A DNA stretch of 64,000 bases from Microbacterium sp. M28 (GCF_025836995.1 NZ_CP107546.1:2108001-2172000); one strand, 5' to 3'. Positions 18,603 through 27,703 are shown, numbered from the stretch's first letter. Program-made: numbers and translations. Notes: generated by a model from the letters alone, not told the origin.

Positions 18603-19669
18603 GTCGTCGGCCCCACTTCGTCGTCGTCCTTGTCCCCGAGGCCGAGACGATCGGCGACCCCCACTTCGGCGATGTCCACCTCTGGCAGCACGATCGGATG
18701 CGTTCGCGGCGGAACCGGTGCGGATGCCGGCGCGGTCGCATCGGCGCTCGTCGATGTGCGCTCCGCGGCCGGCGCAGGTGCCTCGGTGGCTCGGGGCTCC
18801 GCCGGCGCCGTCGTCACGACGGGGCCGGTGGCGGCGCGGTTCTTCGATTCGCGCATGCGCGCCAGGGTCTCGGCATCCAACGGCGGGATCGAGGCGGTCT
18901 CGCGCTGCACCTCCTGCACCGCGGTGAGCGCGGCCGCGGCCGCAGCACCGCGGACCTGCTCGGGCGAGAGCGTCGGAATGGCCGAGGTGTCGCCGTAGCC
19001 GCCGTGGACCTCGTCGCGCACCATCTCGCCGTCGCGCAGCTCGATCACGCGGCGCTGCATCTGGTCGACGAATCCGGCCTCGTGCGTGGCCATGAGGACC
19101 GTCGTGCCGCCCGCGTTGATCCGGGCCAGCAGCTGCATGATGCCCACGGAGGTCGCCGGGTCGAGGTTTCCGGTCGGCTCGTCGGCGAGCAGGACCTGCG
19201 GACGGTTGACGATCGCGCGGGCGATCGCGACGCGCTGCTGCTCACCGCCGGACAGTTCATGCGGCATCCGCTTCTGCTTCCCGTCCAGACCCACCAGGGC
19301 GAGCGCCTCGGGGACGGCCTGCTGGATGAACCCGCGGGAGGAACCGGTCACCTGCAGCGTGAACGCGACGTTCTGGTAGACCGTCTTGGACGGCAACAGA
19401 CGGAAGTCCTGGAACACAGAGCCGATGTGCCGGCGGAAGTAGGGGACCTTCCGGTTCGCGAGCGAACGCAGGTCGCGCCCGAGGACCGCGACGCGACCGG
19501 TCGAGGGGACCTCTTCCCGGAGGATCAGTCGCAGGCAGGTCGACTTGCCGGAGCCCGAAGCGCCCACGAGGAAGACGAACTCCCCGCGCTGCACTTCGAA
19601 GTCGACGCCCGACAGGGCAGGGCGCTTGGTGCCCCGATAGCGTTTGGTGACGTTCTCGAACCGAATCAT
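18599..19669 (-). CDS. ftsE: Cell-division ATPase FtsE with long C-terminal extension
   Basis: ATPase partner of FtsX. Residues 1-227 are a complete ABC domain: Walker A GASGSGKST, Q-loop VFQDFRLLPSKTVYQNVAF, signature LSGGEQQR, Walker B VLLADEPTGNLDP and H-loop MATHEAGF. Residues 228-356 are an extra tail, unlike the roughly 229-residue mycobacterial FtsE. It contains a coiled Ala/Thr/Pro-rich segment and an acidic end (GLGDKDDDEVGPTT). The tail is in frame, ends exactly at the ftsX start, and shows host codon use, so it is real. Confidence 0.93.
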   Translation of the reverse strand: MIRFENVTKRYRGTKRPALSGVDFEVQRGEFVFLVGASGSGKSTCLRLILREEVPSTGRVAVLGRDLRSLANRKVPYFRRHIGSVFQDFRLLPSKTVYQNVAFTLQVTGSSRGFIQQAVPEALALVGLDGKQKRMPHELSGGEQQRVAIARAIVNRPQVLLADEPTGNLDPATSVGIMQLLARINAGGTTVLMATHEAGFVDQMQRRVIELRDGEMVRDEVHGGYGDTSAIPTLSPEQVRGAAAAAALTAVQEVQRETASIPPLDAETLARMRESKNRAATGPVVTTAPAEPRATEAPAPAAERTSTSADATAPASAPVPPRTHPIVLPEVDIAEVGVADRLGLGDKDDDEVGPTT

Positions 19670-19846
19670 GGCGGTACGAGCCTAAGCGCGGGTGCGGCGC
19701 TGCCTGCGAGCGACACCCCATCCGGTGCGGGGTCGACGCCCGCTCACAGATGTCTCATAGGACTGCTATAGATAGGAGTGGACGCCGGGAGGGTGCGTCC
19801 TGCGCCCGTGCCGCGCACAGCAACGGTGCGAGAACTCGAGGACATC

Positions 19847-20887
19847 ATGAGCACGCCTGCCGGTTGGTACGACGACGGTTCGGGGCGCCAGCGCTGGTGG
19901 GACGGCGCGAAGTGGACGGAGCACTTCGCTCCCGAAGCCGCGTCCGCACCCGAGGCACCCGCGGCAGAGGCACCTGCTCCCGCGGCAGAGGCATCTGCCT
20001 TCACGCCGCCGGCCGTCCCGAGCCCGGCTGACAGCGGCACTTCGCCGTATGCCGCCGCCCCCCTCGCGGGGCCGGGCGCCCGCGCCGACGCGGCTCCGTA
20101 CACGGAGGCCCCCGTCGCGGCAGCGACCGCGGGAAAGCCCAAGCCCCACGTGATCGGCTGGATCGCCCTCGGCGTCGCGGCTCTCGGGTTCCTGCTCGCC
20201 TGCATCCCGGCGACGGTGATCCTCGGTCTGATCCTGCTTCCGATCGGCCTGATCCTCTCGATCGTCGCGTTCTTCCTGAAGGGTGCGAAGTGGCCGGCCA
20301 TCACCGGCCTCATCCTCGCGGTCGTCGGCGGGATCATCGGTTCGATCGTGCTGGTCGGCACACTCATCGCGGCCGGCGTGCAGGCGATCGATGAGATGTC
20401 CGACACGACGGTGTCCGAGTCCCCGCAGGATGACGCGGACGAGGACGCGGACGCCGGTTCCGGCGAGGTCGGTTCGCGTGAGAACCCCGCGGCGCTCGGC
20501 AGCACGATCAGCGGCGACGAGTACGACGTCGTCGTCAACACGGTGACACTGGATGCGACCGAGGACATCCTGGCGGCCAACCCGTACAACGAGGCGCCGG
20601 CCGAAGGCACCACCTACGCTCTCATCAACGCGACGGTGACGTACAAGGGCGAGGATTCCGGCTACGCCGCCATGGTGATGTTCGACTACGTGACCGCCGA
20701 CGGAGAAGTCGTCTCCAGCACGGACGCGCTCGTCCTCCCGCCGGAGCCCGCGCTCGCGCTCCAGGAGATCTACACCGACGCATCCGCTACCGGCAACGTC
20801 GTGCTCCAGGTACCGGTGGGTGACGACGGCCTGCTGCGTGTCACGCCCGGCATCCTGTCGGACGAGGTGTTCGTCGCCGTTCAGTGA
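19847..20887 (+). CDS. DUF2510 membrane protein with DUF4352-like C-terminal domain
   Basis: Unknown function. The 346-residue product starts with a DUF2510 motif (PAGWYDDGSGRQRWWDGAKWTEHF), a short Trp-rich domain of actinobacterial membrane proteins. An Ala/Pro-rich linker (about 30-100) follows, then two or three membrane spans (about 105-180, IGWIALGVAALGFLLACIPATVILGLILLPIGLI). The C-terminal part after residue 205 resembles the extracytoplasmic Ig-like DUF4352 fold (GSTISGDEYDVVVNTVTLD, EGTTYALINATVTYKGED). ATG at 19847 is chosen because it begins the DUF2510 motif. It is divergent from ftsE. Confidence 0.8.
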   Translation: MSTPAGWYDDGSGRQRWWDGAKWTEHFAPEAASAPEAPAAEAPAPAAEASAFTPPAVPSPADSGTSPYAAAPLAGPGARADAAPYTEAPVAAATAGKPKPHVIGWIALGVAALGFLLACIPATVILGLILLPIGLILSIVAFFLKGAKWPAITGLILAVVGGIIGSIVLVGTLIAAGVQAIDEMSDTTVSESPQDDADEDADAGSGEVGSRENPAALGSTISGDEYDVVVNTVTLDATEDILAANPYNEAPAEGTTYALINATVTYKGEDSGYAAMVMFDYVTADGEVVSSTDALVLPPEPALALQEIYTDASATGNVVLQVPVGDDGLLRVTPGILSDEVFVAVQ

Positions 20888-20907
20888 CAGCCACGACATG
20901 ACGAAGG

Positions 20908-20934
20908 CGGCCCCGGTGGATCACCGGGGCCGCT
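20908..20934. terminator. Rho-independent terminator between DUF2510 gene and prfB
   Basis: Twelve-base arms GCGGCCCCGGTG and CACCGGGGCCGC with a three-base loop, followed by TTTCGT on the plus strand. It lies between two convergent stops and can serve both. Confidence 0.85.
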
Positions 20935-20949
20935 TTCGTGTCCGACGGG

Positions 20950-22059
20950 TCAGTCGTCGTCGCGACGCTTGCGCCAGCGGATGCCGGCGGAGATGAACCC
21001 GTCCAGGTCGCCGTCGAACACCGATGCCGGGTTGCCGGACTCGTAGCCGGTGCGCAGGTCCTTGACGAGCTGCTGGCCGTAGAGGAAGTACGAGCGCATC
21101 TGGTCGCCCCAGCTCGCAGTGATGTTGCCCGCGAGCTCCTTCTTCTTCGCCGCTTCCTGTTCCTTCTGCAGCAGCAGCAGGCGAGTCTGCAGGACGCGCA
21201 TGGCGGCGGCACGGTTCTGGATCTGCGACTTCTCGTTCTGCATCGACACGACGATCCCGGTCGGAAGGTGCGTGATGCGCACCGCCGAGTCGGTCGTGTT
21301 GACGGACTGGCCGCCGGGGCCGGAGGAGCGGAAGACGTCGACGCGGATGTCGCTCTCGGGGATGTCGACCTCGGTGGCCTCTTCCATGAGCGGAATGACC
21401 TCGACGGCGGCGAACGAGGTCTGCCGCTTGTCGGCCGAGCCGAACGGGCTGATGCGGGCGAGACGGTGCGTGCCGGCCTCGACCGACACGGTGCCGAAGG
21501 CATAGGGCGCGTCGATCTCGAACGTCGCGGATTTGATGCCCGCGCCCTCGGCGTAGGACGTGTCCATGACCTTGACCGGGTACTTGTGCCGCTCGGCCCA
21601 GCGCAGGTACATGCGCATCAGCATCTCGGCGAAGTCGGTGGCGTCGTCGCCGCCGGCGCCGGAGCGGATCGTGATGATCGCGCTGCGGTCGTCGTACTCG
21701 CCGTCCAGCAGCGTCTGCACCTCGAGCTGGTTGATCATCTCGGTCAGCGCGGTCAGCTCGGCTCGGGCCTCCAGGGCCGACTCCTCGTCGCCCATCTCGT
21801 TGGCGAGGTCGATGAGCACCTCGAGGTCGTCGAGACGCTGCGCGATGCCGGTGATGCGCGCGAGCTCGGACTGGCGGTGGCTGAGGGCGCTGGTCACCTT
21901 CTGAGCGCGCTCGGTGTCGTCCCAGAGATCGGGCGCACCGGCCTCTTCGCTGAGTCGCGCGATGTCGTCGCGGAGCCGGGAGACATCGACGACCTCGCTG
22001 ATGTCGCCGAAGGTTTGCCTGAGCGCCTGGATTTCGGCGGAGAGATCGAGTTCGAGCAT
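20950..22059 (-). CDS. prfB: Peptide chain release factor 2
   Basis: Recognises UGA and UAA and triggers peptide release. The 369-residue protein has the RF2 specificity tripeptide region SPFGSADKRQTSF, the catalytic GGQ in SSGPGGQSVNTTDSAVRITH, and the upstream coiled domain. The ATG at 22059 opens a single uninterrupted frame; there is no in-frame UGA with programmed frameshift as in Escherichia coli, as expected for actinobacteria. In this lineage prfB commonly precedes ftsE-ftsX-smpB; here the DUF2510 gene lies between on the other strand. Confidence 0.97.
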   Translation of the reverse strand: MLELDLSAEIQALRQTFGDISEVVDVSRLRDDIARLSEEAGAPDLWDDTERAQKVTSALSHRQSELARITGIAQRLDDLEVLIDLANEMGDEESALEARAELTALTEMINQLEVQTLLDGEYDDRSAIITIRSGAGGDDATDFAEMLMRMYLRWAERHKYPVKVMDTSYAEGAGIKSATFEIDAPYAFGTVSVEAGTHRLARISPFGSADKRQTSFAAVEVIPLMEEATEVDIPESDIRVDVFRSSGPGGQSVNTTDSAVRITHLPTGIVVSMQNEKSQIQNRAAAMRVLQTRLLLLQKEQEAAKKKELAGNITASWGDQMRSYFLYGQQLVKDLRTGYESGNPASVFDGDLDGFISAGIRWRKRRDDD

Positions 22060-22127
22060 GACACCCCAGCCTATCCTGCTTCGCGCGACTGCGAGAGGCC
22101 GAGGCGCCGCGAGTAGAGTGGCCAGCG

Positions 22128-23384
22128 ATGAGCAGCGCATCAGCGGTCCTGAGGAGTTTCGGGCCGATGGTGTACCTGCCGACCATCCTGTTCTCGCTCG
22201 GCGAGGGCGCCGTCCTGCCGCTGATCCCCGTGATCGCGGCGAACATGGGCGCCGACGTCGCCTCGGCCGCGCTGGTCGCGTCGGCTCTCGTGGTGGGTCA
22301 GCTCTGCGGCAATCTCCCAGCAGGCTGGGCGGTCGCCCGCATCGGGGAGCGGTTCACGATGGTCATCGCCGGCGTCGTGTCGATGCTGGCCGTGGTCGGG
22401 ATGATCTTCGCCCCGGTGATCGGCGTCTTCGCCGCCGCCGTGTTCCTCCTCGGCTTCTGCGCCGCAGCGTTCGGACTCGCCAGGCATGCGTTCATGACGA
22501 CGCGGGTGCCGATCGCGTTCCGCGCTCGTGCGCTGTCGCTGCTGGGCGGCAGCTTCCGGCTCGGCATCTTCATCGGACCGTTCGTCACCGCCGCGCTCCT
22601 GCAGGTGTTCGGCGACGAGACGGTCGCGATCTGGTTCTTTCTCGCATGCCTGGCCGTCATGGTCGTCCTCGTGCTGTTCGGGCCGGACCCGGAGAAGACC
22701 ACTCCCCCTGTCACCTCGAACGGGACGTTCGCCGAGGACACCGGCGAGCCCGTGTCCGGGTCGATCCCGACGATCCGGCGGCCGGGGATCTTCCGCACCA
22801 TGTGGCACCACCGGGGCGTGCTGGGCAGACTCGGATTGGCCGCGGCATCTCTGTCGGCGGTCCGGTCCGCTCGCCAGGTCGTGCTGCCGCTGTGGGGCGT
22901 CTCGCTGGGTCTGGATGCTCAGACCATCGCCCTGGTCGTCGGCGTCTCCGGAGCGATCGACTTCGCGCTGTTCTACGTCAGCGGGCAGGTGATGGACCGG
23001 TTCGGCAGGCTCTGGGCCGCCGTGCCGGCCATGGTGCTGATGGGCAGCGGGTTCGTCGTGCTGTCGTTCACGCACGACGGCGACGCTGCGGTGCTGTGGT
23101 TCGGGATGTGCGCGGCGGTACTCGGCGTGGGCAACGGCCTCTCCAGCGGCATCCTGCTCACGCTCGGTGCTGATGTCGCCCCGAAGGCGGAGCCGGCCGC
23201 GTTCCTGGGGTCGTGGCGGACGCTGACGGATGCCGGTGGCGCGGTCGCCCCGCTCGTCGTGTCCGGCGTGACGGCTCTGGCGTCGCTGTCGGTGGCGACC
23301 GGGCTCATCGGCGCGCTGGGTTTCATCGGCGCGGTCGGATTCCTGCGCTGGATCCCGAGGTTCAGCCCGCGTCAGCGCGACTGA
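22128..23384 (+). CDS. Major facilitator superfamily transporter
   Basis: A 418-residue membrane protein with 12 predicted hydrophobic segments. The first loop has the MFS-like sequence GNLPAGWAVARIGERFTMV (motif A type), and segment 4-5 has ARHAFMTTRVPIAFRARALSLLGGSFRLG. A cytoplasmic loop around residues 190-225 separates the halves. The substrate is unknown; similar actinobacterial proteins are annotated as drug or sugar exporters. It diverges from prfB by 68 bases. Confidence 0.85.
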   Translation: MSSASAVLRSFGPMVYLPTILFSLGEGAVLPLIPVIAANMGADVASAALVASALVVGQLCGNLPAGWAVARIGERFTMVIAGVVSMLAVVGMIFAPVIGVFAAAVFLLGFCAAAFGLARHAFMTTRVPIAFRARALSLLGGSFRLGIFIGPFVTAALLQVFGDETVAIWFFLACLAVMVVLVLFGPDPEKTTPPVTSNGTFAEDTGEPVSGSIPTIRRPGIFRTMWHHRGVLGRLGLAAASLSAVRSARQVVLPLWGVSLGLDAQTIALVVGVSGAIDFALFYVSGQVMDRFGRLWAAVPAMVLMGSGFVVLSFTHDGDAAVLWFGMCAAVLGVGNGLSSGILLTLGADVAPKAEPAAFLGSWRTLTDAGGAVAPLVVSGVTALASLSVATGLIGALGFIGAVGFLRWIPRFSPRQRD

Positions 23385-23394
23385 CCGAGGCCGG

Positions 23395-23820
23395 TCAGCG
23401 CAGCGCGGTGCGGCTCGTCGCCGTCGCCTCCAGCGCGACGCCGTCGGGCACGAACGGCGAGAACAGCGGCGGATGCCAGGTCGCGACCACGGTGACGCGT
23501 GCGGTCACGCCGTCCGGGGCCTCCGCCGACACCAGATCAGCTCCGCCGGGCATCGCGGCGACGACGGCCGCGGCCTGCTCGCGCACTCCGGCATCGCTCA
23601 GCTCGGCACGCACCGACTCCGCCTCGACGACGAGGGTGAACCCGTCCGAGCCGGCGAGCGCCGCCGCATCCGCAAGGGAGTCGAGGCGCTTCTGCGCGAT
23701 GTACAGGTCCGTGGCGCAGACGCAGGCGAAGATGACGGCGATCGCGAGCACGGCGTAGCCCAGCATGAGCGGCAGGATGCTGCCGTCGTCGGCTGCCGCC
23801 CGTCCGCGCCACCCGGTCAT
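23395..23820 (-). CDS. Tad-locus TadG-like (Rv3654c-type) protein
   Basis: Last gene of the leftward Tad cluster. The 141-residue product has a short N-terminus, one hydrophobic segment (about 14-38, ILPLMLGYAVLAIAVIFACVCATDLYIAQK) and the TadE/G-like continuation RLDSLADAAALAGSDG, then an extracytoplasmic beta-rich domain. Such pseudopilin-like proteins are cleaved and join the pilus or its base. Its ATG at 23820 overlaps the stop of the preceding gene (ATGA). Confidence 0.75.
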   Translation of the reverse strand: MTGWRGRAAADDGSILPLMLGYAVLAIAVIFACVCATDLYIAQKRLDSLADAAALAGSDGFTLVVEAESVRAELSDAGVREQAAAVVAAMPGGADLVSAEAPDGVTARVTVVATWHPPLFSPFVPDGVALEATATSRTALR

Positions 23821-24272
23821 CCCGTGCCCCAGACGCGCGAGATCTTCTGCGCCGCCACAGCCTCGACCGGAATCGCCGCGACCGAGTCGAGGCCGAGGAT
23901 CGGCGGCACGAACGGCAGAGAGACCCTGCTCGACACGGTGACGATGACGGTCGCGCCGGGCGCGGGACAGGTCGCGGATGCGGGGGTGCACGTGATCGAG
24001 ACCTGGACGGCCTCGGGATCCATGCCGTACTCCTCGATGACGGCGGCGATGACGGCATCGCCCCGCGCTGCGGCCGTCTCCGCGTCCGGAGCCTGCCCCA
24101 TGGCGCGGGCCGTGTGCCGTGCGGCGGCTTCCGCGCCGAGCGTCTGCTCCTGGACAGCCCCGAGCGTGAGCACGAGATACACGAGCGGAACGAGCAGGAT
24201 CACGCCGACGACGATGAACTCGAGCGCCGCCGAGCCCTCGTCATCCCTCGCCCAGAGACTCCATCGGCGCAT
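23817..24272 (-). CDS. TadE-like pilus assembly protein
   Basis: The 151-residue product has the TadE motif: DDEGSAALEFIVVGVILLVPLVYLVLTLG, with the Glu typical of pseudopilin prepilin segments, followed by GAEAAARHTARA. One Cys pair (ITCTPASATCPAPG) lies in the exported domain. It starts at 24272, overlapping the previous tad gene by 32 bases, and is coupled to the next by ATGA overlap. It should be a minor pseudopilin of the Tad/Flp machinery. Confidence 0.8.
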   Translation of the reverse strand: MRRWSLWARDDEGSAALEFIVVGVILLVPLVYLVLTLGAVQEQTLGAEAAARHTARAMGQAPDAETAAARGDAVIAAVIEEYGMDPEAVQVSITCTPASATCPAPGATVIVTVSSRVSLPFVPPILGLDSVAAIPVEAVAAQKISRVWGTG

Positions 24273-24639
24273 CCGCTTCCACCTCCAGCCCGAACGGGAT
24301 CCCGACCAGACCCAGCACGGGCAGTGTCGTGCGCACCCGCACGACCACCACCTCGTGGCCGGGTGTCCGGCTCGTGCTGACCGTGATGTCCTCGGCGTAG
24401 TCGCCGCCGATCGCCGTCGTGATCACGTCAGCGGTGCGCGCGGCGCCGGACTCGATGCCGGTATCCGCGAGCGCCGCATAGTGGGCGCCTTCCGCCGCGG
24501 CATCGTGCACGACGTTGCGGACGTACATCGCGAGGCCCAGTTGCAGGATCGCGAGCGTGAGGATGGTCAGGATCGTGCCGACGAGCACGAACTCGACGGG
24601 ACTGGAGCCGTCCTCGTCGCGCGCGATCCGCCGGAACAC
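24241..24639 (-). CDS. TadE-like pilus assembly protein
   Basis: A 132-residue minor pseudopilin: VFRRIARDEDGSSPVEFVLVGTILTILTLAILQLGLAMYVRN carries the charged start, Glu and hydrophobic helix of TadE, followed by VVHDAAAEGAHYAALADTG. I chose GTG 24639 because it lies two bases after the stop of the flp-like gene, with an AGGGA site upstream; longer starts overlap that gene and are not TadE-like. It corresponds by position to mycobacterial Rv3655c. Confidence 0.75.
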   Translation of the reverse strand: MFRRIARDEDGSSPVEFVLVGTILTILTLAILQLGLAMYVRNVVHDAAAEGAHYAALADTGIESGAARTADVITTAIGGDYAEDITVSTSRTPGHEVVVVRVRTTLPVLGLVGIPFGLEVEADAPMESLGEG

Positions 24640-24641
24640 GC

Positions 24642-24839
24642 TCAGATCCCTGAGACGCGCGCGATCGCCTGCTCGAACAGCGAAGTCAGCGCAGGTCCTG
24701 CCACGGCCCAGATCAAGACCACGAGTCCGGCGGTCATCAATGTGACCAGGACCCACCCCGGGACGTCGCCTGTCTCGTCCTCCACGAGGGCGCGTGTGCG
24801 CCCCGCGAGCCGGATGCGCCATTGCTGCAGTCGTCTCAT
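24642..24839 (-). CDS. DUF4244 Flp-like small pilin
   Basis: A 65-residue protein with a basic N-terminus, GDVPGWVLVTLMTAGLVVLIWAVAGPALTSLFEQAIARVSGI, the single-helix pattern of the DUF4244/Flp family. It is the likely major pilin, by analogy with Rv3656c. ATG 24839 has a GGAAGGA site upstream; an ATG at 24854 would lie over that site. It follows the C-terminal fragment of tadC by 36 bases. Confidence 0.75.
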   Translation of the reverse strand: MRRLQQWRIRLAGRTRALVEDETGDVPGWVLVTLMTAGLVVLIWAVAGPALTSLFEQAIARVSGI

Positions 24840-24875
24840 GTCTGTTCCTTCCATCGGTGTCGAATGCGAACCGGC

Positions 24876-24968
24876 TCAGCCGAGGCCGAGTCGGAGGATG
24901 AAGAGTCCTGGGAAGACGGCGAACAGCACCGACAGCGGAAGGATCAGGAACACCAGCGGCACAGGCAT
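24876..24968 (-). pseudogene. tadC: 3' fragment of tadC, cut off by the integrative element
   Basis: This stretch encodes PVPLVFLILPLSVLFAVFPG and then LFILRLGLG before a stop at 24876, the final membrane helix of a TadC-type GspF protein. It has no ribosome site or plausible start of its own. Joining it to the 5' part at 39311-40160 across the shared GCAT gives an in-frame 939-base tadC. It is therefore a displaced gene end, not an independent gene. Confidence 0.88.
24965..24968. other. Left attachment-site core (GCAT)
   Basis: Host tadC sequence ends with GGCACAG, then GCAT, then element sequence TGCGTTAACG leading to the integrase ATG 17 bases later. The same GCAT occurs at 39311-39314. 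Serine integrases need only a very short identical crossover core, so a four-base match is normal. Confidence 0.7.
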
Positions 24969-24985
24969 TGCGTTAACGTACCTTC

Positions 24986-26401
24986 ATGGACTGCGTTATC
25001 TACACCCGCATCAGCCTCGACCGTACGGGTGAGGGACTAGGGGTGGCCCGCCAGGAGCAGGAGTGCCGCGATCTCGCCGAGCGCCTGGGCATGACGGTTG
25101 TCCACGTATATAGCGACAACGACATCAGCGCCACCAGCGGCAAGGTGCGCCCCGGCTTTGAAGCCATGCTGGACGCTCAACCTGGGGCCATCGTCGCCTG
25201 GCATCAGGACCGGCTACTGCGCCTGACCCGTGACCTGGAGCGGGTTATCGCGCTGAACGTGCCCGTCTACACCGTCACCGCAGGCACCCTGGACCTGACC
25301 ACGCCCGCAGGCCGTGCCGTGGCGCGCACCGTGGCCGCGTGGAGCCAGTACGAGGGCGAGCAAAAAGCCACGCGTCAGGTAGCCGCCAACGTGCAACGCG
25401 CCGCCAGCGGAGTGCATCAGGGGCGCGTGGGCTACGGCTACCGGCGGGACGGTGCCGCCGTGGTGCTGGACGATGCTGAGGCCGCTATCATCCGGGCAGC
25501 CGTGAGGCGCGTGCTCGATGGTGAGTCGCTGCGGGCGGTGTGCAAGAACTTGGACGCGCAGCATGTGCCGACCCCGGGACGGGGCGCGGGCTGGAACACA
25601 ACGACCCTGAAGCAGCTATTACTACGACCCAGCCTGGCAGGGCTGACGGTGCACCGTGGCGAGGTCATAGGCCGCTCCCCTGCCAACTCCCCGCGCGTCA
25701 TCGACGAGGACACTCACGAGCGACTGAAAGCCGTGCTCACTGACCCGCTACGCCGCACCAGTCCCGCAGGCCGTGCGCCGAAGTACCTGCTGGGCGGCAT
25801 CGCTCGATGTGGCCGATCTGACGGCGCGCGGGATCAGGCCGGCGAGCCGGTGGAGTGCGGCGGCGTGATGGTGCGTGCCGTGGGCCGAAAGACCACCACC
25901 AAAACGGGCGGGGCGAAGCGTCAGCCCCCCAGTTACGTGTGCAGCGAGTGCTACCGCGTGCGCCGCAAGCAAGAGGACGTGGACAAGGTCGTGCAAGCCC
26001 TCGTCATCGGGCGCTTGCAGATGCCTGATGCCGCGTTGCTGTTCAGCCAGGGTGACCCCGCTGCGCTGCAGGAGGCGCGTGACACCATCGACGCGCTGGA
26101 TGCCCGCCTGGCCAACGCGGCCGACATGTACGCCTCGGGAAGCATTGACGCGGCCCAGCTGACGCGCATTACTGAACGGCTTCGGGCTGACCGTGCGTTG
26201 GCTGCCGCTGCCGTGGATGCTGCACTGCCCCCCGCCGTACCTGCTGAGCTAATCGGGCCCAACGCGCGTCAGGTGTGGGACCGGCTGTCTATGGACGTCA
26301 AGCGCGCCGTACTGGACACCCTCGTAACGGTGACCATCCTGCCCAGCGGCAGCGGCAAGGCGTTCGACCCGAACACCGTGCGCGTCACGTGGAGGAGCTA
26401 G
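24986..26401 (+). CDS. int: Large serine recombinase (integrase)
   Basis: Catalyses attP x attB integration. The 471-residue protein has the resolvase domain (residues about 1-145) with catalytic Ser10 in YTRISLDRTGEG, WHQDRLLRLTRDLE, and TPAGRAVARTVAAWSQYEGE. The recombinase domain follows (GRVGYGYRRDGAAVV, LDAQHVPTPGRGAGWNTTTLKQLL). Next is a zinc-ribbon/coiled-coil part with cysteines in IARCGRS, VECGGVM and YVCSECYRV. It begins 17 bases from the left core, the usual place. There is almost no room for its own promoter in the integrated state; in the excised circle the right end would lie upstream. Confidence 0.95.
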   Translation: MDCVIYTRISLDRTGEGLGVARQEQECRDLAERLGMTVVHVYSDNDISATSGKVRPGFEAMLDAQPGAIVAWHQDRLLRLTRDLERVIALNVPVYTVTAGTLDLTTPAGRAVARTVAAWSQYEGEQKATRQVAANVQRAASGVHQGRVGYGYRRDGAAVVLDDAEAAIIRAAVRRVLDGESLRAVCKNLDAQHVPTPGRGAGWNTTTLKQLLLRPSLAGLTVHRGEVIGRSPANSPRVIDEDTHERLKAVLTDPLRRTSPAGRAPKYLLGGIARCGRSDGARDQAGEPVECGGVMVRAVGRKTTTKTGGAKRQPPSYVCSECYRVRRKQEDVDKVVQALVIGRLQMPDAALLFSQGDPAALQEARDTIDALDARLANAADMYASGSIDAAQLTRITERLRADRALAAAAVDAALPPAVPAELIGPNARQVWDRLSMDVKRAVLDTLVTVTILPSGSGKAFDPNTVRVTWRS

Positions 26402-26436
26402 ATGCTCCCTCTCACCCCACTCCCTATGCTGAGGCT

Positions 26437-27703
26437 ATGCTGCACACGCCATTGCACCGAGCACTCGGGGAGCGCCCTGGCCCCCTTACCGATCAGATGA
26501 TTGACGACGCCGTCGCTCAGCGCATCGCGGAGGGCGACGAGCTCGACTGGAAGACGGCTCTGCCACCCGAAAAGAGCTTTCGCGACTCGGACATCGTGAA
26601 GGACATCGCGGCGTTCGCGAATGCAGGTGGCGGCATGCTTGTCTTCGGAGTGACGGACACAGGCGCTGCGGCAGACGGTCGGCACGATGCGGGTGAACTC
26701 ACCGAGGGCTACGAACGAACCATCCGGCAAGTGACCATGGCGGCCATCACTCCCCCAGTGCACGGGGTCCGGGCCATCGCTATTCCTTCTACTACCGGCG
26801 TGCGAGCGGTCGCAATCGTGATCCCAGCTAGCCCGGACGGCCCGCATTTGGTGTATCGAAACGACCAGTTCGGTGCACCGTTGCGTGTCGGAGCAGACAC
26901 GCACTGGATGAGGGAACGCGAGATCGAAGCCGCATACCGGTCTCGCTTCGAGGGCGGTCGCCGGGGCGAGGAAGCACTGCAACAGATTTACGACGACCTA
27001 GCGTCGGCCGCTGGCAAGACTGAGTGCGCAGTACTGGTCGGGGCAGCAAGGCCTCGCACTAGAAGTTCGAGACACGCTGAGCCTGACGACGTCCCGATCC
27101 TCGTTGACCGCGCGTCCCTCGTTACCCGCTGGTGGTTGGCAGGCATCGAGAAGTACAGTCCGCTCGAGGATGTCGAGCCGTATCGTCCCCGCCCGACGCT
27201 CAATGGTCAGTACTTGCCACCGAACAGTCCCGGTGACTACCGGGAAGCTCATGCGGTGGTGCTGGACGATGGGTCGTTGGGCCTGTCCTGGCGTGCCGGG
27301 GGCCACGAGCGGGATAAGTCGGGCAAGCACTACGAAGCGCATCAGGTCCCCCACACTGGCGGTCGAAGCCTTCGCTGCCGCATTACTTGCACTAGTCCAC
27401 ACAGTGGCGGCTGACGGACCGGCGGGAGACTACGACGTCATTCTCGGCGTTGAGTTCGAGGACTCTACTGGCCTGACACCTGAGTTTCATGAACGCAACG
27501 CTGCCCCTCCGTCAGGCGTGCATCGCCCGCTCAGTGCGCGCTTCCGCGCCGTGCGGGCCACCGTCAATCCTTCGGTTAGCGACGCCGAATTCATCCGAGC
27601 CGCGATGGCGCTTGCGACCTCAGCACTAAACCAAGTGGGAGTGAAAAAGCCCACGATCCTCGACCCGATGCTTCCGCCACGCCCACAGGAATGGGGTCGG
27701 TGA
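26437..27703 (+). pseudogene. AlbA_2 (Schlafen-like) ATP-binding gene, one-base frameshift
   Basis: From ATG 26437 the frame encodes an N-terminal AlbA_2 domain: EGDELDWKTALPPEKSF, SDIVKDIAAFANAGGGMLVFGVTD, then RVGADTHWMREREIEAAYRSRFEG. The frame stops at 27414 after an implausible tail. The +1 frame continues with good protein sequence (TLAVEAFAAALLALVHTVAADG to PPRPQEWGR) to 27703. The switch falls at a run of five C at 27348-27352; four C would give an intact 421-residue protein. It is either a real mutation, phase variation or a sequencing error. The family has been linked to stress and defence functions; this one's role is unknown. Confidence 0.75.

Noticed and set aside
20950..22140. 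Programmed frameshift in prfB
   Set aside because: The frame is continuous from 22059 and no early in-frame UGA is present.
24965..24980. Alternative att core based on similar TTGCGTTA (left) and TTGTGTTA (right) words
   Set aside because: The words are not identical. The join at GCAT restores a TadC end of expected length (KEILMPVPLVF), while a join at TAAC would add three odd residues.
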